Shown here: in pieces, positions 51,746-58,342 of the stretch
How positions within the stretch are numbered: position 1 is the stretch's first letter
Layout: every line of letters begins with the position of its first letter
DNA from: SCN-70-22 sp046327755
GTDB taxonomy: Bacteria; Gemmatimonadota; Gemmatimonadetes; Gemmatimonadales; Gemmatimonadaceae
Direction of reading: 5' to 3'
Assembly: GCA_046327755.1 (NCBI GenBank)
Contig: JAXLXW010000004.1
Coordinates: forward strand, 434,001-498,000
DNA length: 64,000 nt
Program-made: the position numbers and the translations under genes
The notes under the pieces: generated by a model
What the model was told of the DNA's origin: nothing
Databases searched by the model: none
Seen by the model: the letters and a program-made list of their open reading frames with translations, nothing else

Positions 51746-54577
51746 CTGCACGAGCACGTCGAGAATGCGCTCCGGTCGCTCGTCGCCGACGACGGCGACC
51801 GCGAGCGCCTGTTGCACGAGCTGACTGTCGACGTCATCCCGCCGGGCGGCGTCATTCGCACCGTGGGCGAGACGGTGCGCGACCTCCTCGTCGTCGAGTG
51901 CGGCGTCGTCGAAGTCGAAACGCCTGGCGAGCCGCCGCGCTGGGGGACGCGGGGCGCCGTCATCGGGATGGCCGAGTCGCTGCTCGGGGCCCCGTCACCG
52001 TCGAGCGTAACGGCGATTCGCCATTCGCGCGTGGCACGTGTCCCGGCGCGCGCCGTATGGGAGCAGGGCGGCGGGGCGACTGGCGCGTTCGCCCTCTCGC
52101 AGCTCACGCGGGTGAGCACCCTCGCACAGGCACGCGACGAAGGGCTGCACACCGTCCCCCCTGACCCGCTCGTGATCGCCGTCATCCTCGAGTCGCTCGA
52201 TGACGTGCGCGCGACGCAGCTGGCCTCGTTGCTTGAGGAGGCGGTCGCCGGGATCGAGGGGAGCCGCCTGGTGCGCCTCACCAACGCCGCGGCAGACGCC
52301 TCCATTCCACTCGCCGACGAGTTGGCCGCCTGCGAGGCGGGTGCGGCGACGGTGGTCTACCTCGTCACAGCAGCAACGGGGGCCCGCGGCGCTGCGGTCA
52401 CCGCCCACGCCGATCGCGTCGTCCTCGTGCAACCACTCCTCGCCAGCGCCCCCGGCTCACCGGCGCGCGACGTCGCCTGCGACGGCACAGCGCGGCGTCA
52501 TACGGAGGTGGTCTACGTGGAGAGCGGCGCGCAGTCGACCGCCGAGTCAACGCGACGGATGCGGGCCCCCGCGCACGTGAAGCGCACGCACCTCCTCCCC
52601 GAGCCGTCGGCGGCGCGCCTCGAGTTGCTCCTGGCGGGGATTCGCTCGGCGGCGCGGGCGCACGACACGCTGCGCGACTTCGAGGTCTTCGCCGAGCTCA
52701 CCCCCGCCGAGCTGGCGTGGGTGCAGCGCGCGTTGCGCTGGGACCGTGTCGACGGGGGGAACGTCCTCGTGCGCCAGGGAGAGCGGAGCGAGGCGCTCTG
52801 GCTCCTGCGCGCCGGGCGCCTCGAGGTGGTGCGGGAGACCAGCGGACGGCAGCAGCACCTCGCCACGCTCGGCCCGGGCTCGGTGGTTGGTGAGGCAGCG
52901 CTGTTGGCCGGCGTGCCGCAGGGCGAATCGGTGCGCGCCGTGCGCGACAGCACCGTGGCCCGGCTGGAGCGCGAACACGTCCTGTCGTTGATGGAGCGCT
53001 CGGTCGGCTTCGCGCGGGTGATGGCGCGCGTCATCGCCCGCGACGTCGCCACGCGCTCCTTTGGCGAGGGCGACCCGGGGGTCAAGCGCGGGCGCACGAT
53101 CTCCATCATCCCGCTCGCCGAGCCTGGACGCGTGCGGGCCTTCGCCGCGCAACTCGCCCAGGCGATGGGCGACGCGGGTTCCGACACGACGGTGGTCGAC
53201 ACCGCGCGCCTCGACCTTGCGTTAGGCGCGCAGGCATCGACGACGCGGCGCGGCGACGTGGGCGACGCCGAGATCATCGCCTGGCTCAATCGGTTGGAGG
53301 AGCAGCACGAGACCGTCCTCCTCGTGTGCGGCGGCGAGGTCGACTCCTGGGCGCGGCGCGCGGTGCGGCAGAGCGATGCGCTCCTGTTCGTGGCCGACGC
53401 CACCGCCTCGCCGGCGCGGCGCCCGGTGGAAGGGGGACTGCTCGCCGTCCCCACGGTCGCCGCCGCGCCTCGCGGCGCAGGGAACGATGGTGCGACGGGA
53501 GACGCGAACGGCGCCACGGCCTTCGCCGGCGCCTGCCACCTGGTCCTGTTGCAGCCGGCGGGAATCAGCGAGGCGCGCGGGACGGCTGCGTGGCTGGCCG
53601 AGCGCGCGTCGCACACGCACCACCACCTGCGCGAGGGGGCGCGCGAGGACCTTGACCGCCTCGCGCGCCGCCTCACGGGGCGCGCCGTCGCCATCGCCTT
53701 CAGCGGGGCGGCCTCGCGCGCGCCGGCGCACTTCGGCGCGGTGCGCGCCATGCGCGAACACGGACTTCCCGTCGACGCCATGGCGGGGAGCAGCTCCGGC
53801 GCCGGCGTCGCCGCGCTCCTCGCCTGCGGATGGTCGTACGAGGCGACGCTGTCGCACGCACTGCGCATCATCAAGGACGGGATCCCGACCCTCAAGCAGT
53901 TCCAGCCGCCCTACACCGCGCTCACCAGCGGGAAGGAGGCGGGGGAGGTCCTGCAGGCCGTCTTTGGGGAGCGGCAGCTGGAAGACCAGCTCATCCCGGT
54001 GACGATCACCGCGGTCGACATCCGGCGTCATCGCCTCGCGCTGTACCGGCGCGGCCCCATCTGGAAGTTGCTGCGTGCCTCGGGATCGCTCCCCCTCCTC
54101 TGGCCCCCCGTCTGGCACGAGGAAGAACTCCTGGTCGACGGGGCGATCCTCAACTACCTCCCGATGGATGTCTTCGGCGAGGAGGTCGCCTTCGGCCTGA
54201 CGATCGGGAGCAACCTCGAGATTTCGTCCAAGCCGGGCGAGCCGGCCTTTGCGAAGTCGATGCGCTACGGGACGTCGATGAGCGGATGGCGATACCTGTG
54301 GCGACGCCTGACGGGGAAGAAGAAGCCGCGCCCCCCAGGCATCGTGGAGATCCTCTACCACGCCATGGCCATCCCGAGCTTCCACCAGCAGGCGGCGATG
54401 GAGCGTTTGGGGGAGCGGGAGAACGTCTGCATCCTCACGCCGCCGTTAGGCAACTTCGGGCTGTTCGGGGCGGACGCGGAGGTGGGGAAGCAGCTGGAGC
54501 GGGAGACGCACGCGTATGCGCGCGAGGCGCTGGCGCCTGTGGCGGCGCGATGGCGGGAGAGGAGCGGGCGCCGGTAG
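51746..54577 (+). CDS. NTE-like patatin phospholipase with two cyclic-nucleotide-binding domains
   Basis: The proposed start is CTG 51746; the first ordinary start codon in frame is TTG 51812, which would cut into the first domain. Length is 943 residues from CTG. cNMP-binding domain 1 (residues ~10-105) and domain 2 (~311-430; LVRQGERSEALWLLRAGRLEVV and PGSVVGEAALLAG) bracket and precede degenerate P-loop-like segments. The patatin domain (~645-815) keeps the nucleophile elbow AGSSSGAG and the catalytic Asp in LLVDGAILNYLP. The oxyanion loop, normally GGGxRG, reads FSGAASRAPAH. It should deacylate lipids under cyclic-nucleotide control if active. A 13-bp array covers its 3' end. Confidence 0.88.
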   Translation: MHEHVENALRSLVADDGDRERLLHELTVDVIPPGGVIRTVGETVRDLLVVECGVVEVETPGEPPRWGTRGAVIGMAESLLGAPSPSSVTAIRHSRVARVPARAVWEQGGGATGAFALSQLTRVSTLAQARDEGLHTVPPDPLVIAVILESLDDVRATQLASLLEEAVAGIEGSRLVRLTNAAADASIPLADELAACEAGAATVVYLVTAATGARGAAVTAHADRVVLVQPLLASAPGSPARDVACDGTARRHTEVVYVESGAQSTAESTRRMRAPAHVKRTHLLPEPSAARLELLLAGIRSAARAHDTLRDFEVFAELTPAELAWVQRALRWDRVDGGNVLVRQGERSEALWLLRAGRLEVVRETSGRQQHLATLGPGSVVGEAALLAGVPQGESVRAVRDSTVARLEREHVLSLMERSVGFARVMARVIARDVATRSFGEGDPGVKRGRTISIIPLAEPGRVRAFAAQLAQAMGDAGSDTTVVDTARLDLALGAQASTTRRGDVGDAEIIAWLNRLEEQHETVLLVCGGEVDSWARRAVRQSDALLFVADATASPARRPVEGGLLAVPTVAAAPRGAGNDGATGDANGATAFAGACHLVLLQPAGISEARGTAAWLAERASHTHHHLREGAREDLDRLARRLTGRAVAIAFSGAASRAPAHFGAVRAMREHGLPVDAMAGSSSGAGVAALLACGWSYEATLSHALRIIKDGIPTLKQFQPPYTALTSGKEAGEVLQAVFGERQLEDQLIPVTITAVDIRRHRLALYRRGPIWKLLRASGSLPLLWPPVWHEEELLVDGAILNYLPMDVFGEEVAFGLTIGSNLEISSKPGEPAFAKSMRYGTSMSGWRYLWRRLTGKKKPRPPGIVEILYHAMAIPSFHQQAAMERLGERENVCILTPPLGNFGLFGADAEVGKQLERETHAYAREALAPVAARWRERSGRR

Positions 54578-54628
54578 TGGGCGCCGGTAGCGGGCGCCGG
54601 TAGCGGGCGCCGGTAGCGGGCGCCGCCA
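54564..54628 (+). repeat. 13-bp tandem array GCGGGCGCCGGTA, five units
   Basis: Five units (the second has GTGG, the last ends GCCA) begin inside the final codons of the patatin gene; the TAG stop spans the first unit junction. A sixth partial unit follows. Confidence 0.9.
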
Positions 54629-54643
54629 GCGGGCTCCCCTCCC

Positions 54644-55156
54644 CTACTCCCCCGACTCGCTCGCGAAGTCGCGCGTCATCTCCACCATCGTGCGCCGGAA
54701 CCCCGCACGCGCAAACAGCCGCTGCGCCTCCGCATTCCGCTCCGCCGTCGAGAGGACGATCTGCGAGACGCCGCGCGCGCGCAGCGTGTCGATCGCCGCG
54801 GTGAGGAGCTGCTCCCCCACGCCGCGCCGACGGAACTCCGGCGCGACGAGGATGTCCTGCAGCACGCCGGCCGGTCCGCGCAGCGACATGTAGTCGTACC
54901 CCTCATCGGTGGCGTAGACGTAGCCGATCACGTCGCCGTGGTCGTCGGCGACGAGGACGATCGACTTGGGATCGTCGAGCTGGCGGATGAGGAAGTTCGC
55001 GTAGTCGGCCGGCGTCCGCTCGCGCGTGGGGATGAAACGTCGCTCGTCAAAGTCGTGATGCTCGTCGACGAGGAGTGCCCCCAGTCGGCCGAGGCGCGGG
55101 AGGTCGGCGCGGACGGCGGGGCGGATGGTGATGTCGCTCGGGGCGTTAGGCGTCAT
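54644..55156 (-). CDS. GNAT-family N-acetyltransferase
   Basis: A 170-residue GCN5-related acetyltransferase. It shows ITIRPAVRADLPRLGRL at the N-terminus, the acetyl-CoA-binding motif DILVAPEFRRRGVGEQLLTAAI (Q/RxxGxG/A form), and the C-terminal LSTAERNAEAQRLFARAGFRR. Length is typical. The acceptor substrate cannot be told. It converges with the patatin gene. Confidence 0.9.
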   Translation of the reverse strand: MTPNAPSDITIRPAVRADLPRLGRLGALLVDEHHDFDERRFIPTRERTPADYANFLIRQLDDPKSIVLVADDHGDVIGYVYATDEGYDYMSLRGPAGVLQDILVAPEFRRRGVGEQLLTAAIDTLRARGVSQIVLSTAERNAEAQRLFARAGFRRTMVEMTRDFASESGE

Positions 55157-55505
55157 GGTGGCGCACTCCCTCGGTTGGCGTCAACGATGCCCGTGCTCGT
55201 CAGGCACGTCGGCGGCGACGGTGGCACGCGCCCCCGCACGGGCGCGCACGGCCGTCGCGATTCCCATGACGTAGGTGTTGCGGTCGGGGCGGGCGAGGGC
55301 GGGCATGGGGCCGTGGGCTGGTGAACCGGCAGAGCGAGCAGCAGAGCGAGCGGCGAAGCAAGCGGCCGGGTGGCGACAGTGAAAGGTGACCGTTCGGCAA
55401 CAGCTCGCACAACCGGGACGACGCCCCGTCCCATCGTCCAAACCATCGCCCCCCCACGCCTGTCCGACGGAGGAGCCCGTCGCCGCCCCTACTCGCTCCC
55501 TCCCG
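55157..55505. other. 348-bp gap between divergent genes
   Basis: It holds a direct duplication of GCAGAGCGAGCR (55329-55340 and 55341-55352, with a weaker third copy) and otherwise GC-rich sequence. It should contain promoters for the GNAT gene and the ADOP permease, but I see no convincing hexamers. Open frames here are short and uncharacteristic. Confidence 0.4.
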
Positions 55506-58016
55506 ATGCGCGACCTCCGTTACGCCCTCCGCACGCTACGCACGACGCCGTTCGTCAACGCCGTCGCGATCCTCTCGCTGGCACTCGGCATCGGCGCCAA
55601 CGCCGCGATCTATTCCTTGTTCGACCAGATGCTCCTCCGCCCGCTCCCCGTGGCACACCCCGAGGAGCTGGTGAACCTCCAACTCCCCGGCCCCATCCAG
55701 GGGAGCGACTCGTGCAACCAGTCAGGGTGCGGCGACGGGTTGATCTGGAGCTATCCGATGTTTCGCGACCTCGAGCGCGCGAACACGAGTGGCCCCACCA
55801 GCGCGCTGGCCGGGATTGCCGCGCACCGCATCTTCGGCGCGAGCATCGCCCTCGGCGACGAGCCCACGGTGGGGGACGGGATCTACGTGACCGGCGGCTT
55901 CTTCTCCACCCTCGGGCTTCAGCCAGCCGCGGGGCGCCTCATCCAGCCCAAGGACAACGAGCCCGGCGCCGACAACATGGTGGCGGTGATCAGCCATCGG
56001 TTCTGGCAGGACCGTTTCCAGGGGAAGCCGGACGCACTCGGCCAGGTCCTCCGCCTCAACGGTCGCTCGTTCACGATCATCGGCGTCGCCCCCGAGGGCT
56101 TCGACGGGCCGACGTTAGGCTCGCGCCCCCTCGCCTACATCCCCATGCAGTCGCGCATCTGGGTCGGCGACTACAAGGGGCTGGAGAACCGGCGCGACTA
56201 CTGGGTCTACGTCTTCGGGCGGCGGAAGGCCACCGTGACGATGGAGGCGACGAAGGCGTCGCTCGACCGCATCATCGCCCCCATCCTCACCGATGTCGAG
56301 GCGCCGCTCCAGCAGTCGATCAGCGAGGCGACGCTGGCCCGCTTCAAGGCCAAGCGCGTCGTGCTGGAGCCCGGGGCACGCGGGATGAGCTCGATGCAGG
56401 GCGAGGCGAAGACCCCGCTCACGATGCTCTTCTCGATCACCGCCGTCGTCCTCCTCATCGCCTGCGCCAACATCGCCAACCTCCTCCTCGCCCGCGGCGC
56501 CAACCGCGCCACGGAGATGGGGGTCCGCCTCGCCCTCGGCGCCTCGCGCCAGCGCCTCGTCAGGCAACTCCTGGTCGAGTCGCTCGTCCTCGCGGCACTC
56601 GGCGGTTTGGTGTCGCCGCTCGTGGCGCGCTGGACGCTGCAGGGGATCGCCGCCATGCTCCCGCCCGAGGGGGCGGCGACGCTCGCCTTCACGTTGCAGC
56701 TCCCGGTCCTCCTCTTCGCCGGGGCGCTCGCCGTGGCGACCGGCTTCCTCTTCGGCCTCTTCCCGGCGCTGCATTCCACGCGCGCCGACCTCATCTCATC
56801 CATCCGCGCCGGCGCCGGCCAGATCGCCGGCGGCGTCGCCTCGCGCTTCCGCACCGGGCTCGCCGTCGCCCAGATCGCCCTCTCCACCGCCCTCCTCGTC
56901 TCGGCGGGGCTCTTCCTCAAGAGCCTCGTCAACGTGAGCCGCGTGGACCTCGGCATCCGCGTCGACAGCGTGGCGACGTTCAGCGTGTCGCCGTTACGCG
57001 TGGGATACGACACGCTGCGCGCCAAGGTGCTCTATGCGCGCATCGAGGAGGAGTTGCGCGCCATGCCCGGCGTCACGGGCGTCACGTCGTCGATGGTCCC
57101 GCTCCTCTCCGGCGACAGCTGGGGGAACGACGTGCGCGTGCAGGGCTTCGAGTGCCTCCCGGACACCGACTGCAACTCTCGCTACAATGCGATTGGTGCC
57201 GGCTACTTCGGGATGATCGGGGCGCGCCTCACGTCGGGACGCGATTTCGCGCCGAGCGACCAGTACGGCGCCGGCAAGGTCGCGATCGTGAACGAGGCAT
57301 TCGCCGAGAAGTTCAAGCTGGGGCGCGACGCCGTGGGGAAGTTCATGGGGCGCTCGGGCGGCAACGACTCGCTCGGAATCCAGATCGTCGGCCTCGTGCC
57401 TAACGTCGCCTACAACGACGCCAAGCGCGCGCCCCAGCCAGTCTTCTACCTGCCGTGGCAGCAGCAGGGGATCATCGGGCAGATGTACTTCTACGCCCGC
57501 TCGCGCCTCCCCACGGAGCAGCTCGTGGCCGGCATCCGCCCGATGCTCAAGCGGATCGATCCCGCGCTCCCCGTGCAGGACCTCAAGACGATGCCGCAGC
57601 AGCTGCGGGAGAACGTCTTCCTCGACCGGATGATCTCCATCCTGTCGGCCGCCTTTGCCTGCCTCGCGACGCTGCTTGCCGCGGTGGGGTTGTATGGCGT
57701 GCTCGCCTACTCCGTCTCGCAGCGCACGCGGGAGATCGGCGTGCGCATGGCGTTAGGCGCCGATCGCGCGCGCGTGCAGGGGATGATCCTGCGCCAGGTG
57801 GCGATCATGGCCGGCGTCGGGGCGACGATCGGGGCGTTGGGGGCGCTGGGGATCGGGCGGGCGGCGCGCTCGCTCCTCTACGGGCTGGACGGGCACGACC
57901 CGTGGGTCTTCGGCGCTGCCGTGTTGCTGCTGGGCGTCGTGGCGCTGGGGGCCGGGTGGGTGCCGGCGCTGCGCGCAAGCCGGACGCAGCCGATGCGGGC
58001 GTTGCGGTACGACTGA
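55506..58016 (+). CDS. orphan ADOP/MacB-like ABC transporter permease
   Basis: An 836-residue duplicated permease, started at ATG 55506 (MRDLRYALRTLRTTP), the standard N-terminus of the family. An upstream in-frame ATG at 55386 would add a Pro-rich 40 residues and is less likely. Helix AVAILSLALGIGANAAIYSLFDQMLLRPLP, periplasmic domain, FtsX block (NRATEMGVRLALGASRQRLVRQLL), second half (RFRTGLAVAQIALSTALLVSAGL) and final FtsX block (TREIGVRMALGADRARV) ending in RTQPMRALRYD are in order. There is no adjacent ATPase or PadR gene. Confidence 0.92.
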   Translation: MRDLRYALRTLRTTPFVNAVAILSLALGIGANAAIYSLFDQMLLRPLPVAHPEELVNLQLPGPIQGSDSCNQSGCGDGLIWSYPMFRDLERANTSGPTSALAGIAAHRIFGASIALGDEPTVGDGIYVTGGFFSTLGLQPAAGRLIQPKDNEPGADNMVAVISHRFWQDRFQGKPDALGQVLRLNGRSFTIIGVAPEGFDGPTLGSRPLAYIPMQSRIWVGDYKGLENRRDYWVYVFGRRKATVTMEATKASLDRIIAPILTDVEAPLQQSISEATLARFKAKRVVLEPGARGMSSMQGEAKTPLTMLFSITAVVLLIACANIANLLLARGANRATEMGVRLALGASRQRLVRQLLVESLVLAALGGLVSPLVARWTLQGIAAMLPPEGAATLAFTLQLPVLLFAGALAVATGFLFGLFPALHSTRADLISSIRAGAGQIAGGVASRFRTGLAVAQIALSTALLVSAGLFLKSLVNVSRVDLGIRVDSVATFSVSPLRVGYDTLRAKVLYARIEEELRAMPGVTGVTSSMVPLLSGDSWGNDVRVQGFECLPDTDCNSRYNAIGAGYFGMIGARLTSGRDFAPSDQYGAGKVAIVNEAFAEKFKLGRDAVGKFMGRSGGNDSLGIQIVGLVPNVAYNDAKRAPQPVFYLPWQQQGIIGQMYFYARSRLPTEQLVAGIRPMLKRIDPALPVQDLKTMPQQLRENVFLDRMISILSAAFACLATLLAAVGLYGVLAYSVSQRTREIGVRMALGADRARVQGMILRQVAIMAGVGATIGALGALGIGRAARSLLYGLDGHDPWVFGAAVLLLGVVALGAGWVPALRASRTQPMRALRYD

Positions 58017-58022
58017 AGGGCG

Positions 58023-58056
58023 GACGAGAGACGGGAGACGAAGGAAGGGAGTTCGG
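58023..58056. repeat. dispersed G-rich intergenic repeat, copy 4
   Basis: It contains GAGAGACGGGAGACGAAGGA and ends GGGAGTTCGG, the same tail as copy 2. It starts 7 bp after the permease stop, like copy 3. Confidence 0.5.
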
Positions 58057-58132
58057 TTGGCGACGGTTTGAGTGAACGCTACCCCCGCGCGAAGACTGGC
58101 TGCCCGTGCGCGTCAACCTGACCCTGCGTAAC

Positions 58133-58209
58133 CCTGCGTTCTCTGCGGTGAAAGCTCTTGTTCTTCCAGCGCCCGCGCGCAGGTCTTCTCACCGCAGAGA
58201 ACGCAGAGG
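58133..58209. repeat. long palindromic element, copy 1
   Basis: Left arm CTGCGTTCTCTGCGGTGA (ending 58151) pairs with TCACCGCAGAGAACGCAG (58189-58206), an 18-bp perfect inverted repeat around a 37-nt variable core. The same arms occur at 63423-63505. Confidence 0.85.
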
Positions 58210-58230
58210 ACGCGGAGGACACTCGTGTCA

Positions 58231-58341
58231 ATGCGAGATGCGTCGCCGAACGATGCCGAATCAGAGTCGATGGAACGCATGCTGGCGCAGCTTCCGGACA
58301 CGGCGCGGGTGGCGATGCGCCGAAAACTGGGGATGCAGTGA
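58231..58341 (+). CDS. possible 36-residue small protein
   Basis: An ATG-started frame begins MRDASPNDAESESMERMLAQ and continues LPDTARVAMRRKLGMQ, an acidic head and amphipathic basic helix. It ends 1 bp before the convergent BTAD regulator stop. No ribosome binding site is obvious (a CGGAGG lies further upstream, inside the end of the palindromic element). Composition looks protein-like, but proof is lacking. Confidence 0.3.
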   Translation: MRDASPNDAESESMERMLAQLPDTARVAMRRKLGMQ

Positions 58342-58342
58342 C

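Larger units (their letters stand above)
58017..58342. other. 326-bp gap with repeats
   Basis: It holds copy 4 of the G-rich repeat, copy 1 of the long palindromic element, and a possible 36-codon open frame at its end. No RNA gene was recognised. Confidence 0.5.

Noticed and set aside
55370..57403. 677-codon alternate plus-strand frame over the fourth ADOP permease
   Set aside because: Extremely Arg/Pro-rich with no hydrophobic helices, unlike the permease frame.
58133..58209. Palindromic element considered as an insertion-sequence end or tRNA-like gene
   Set aside because: There is no transposase in or near it, no target duplication seen, and no cloverleaf; kept only as a repeat.
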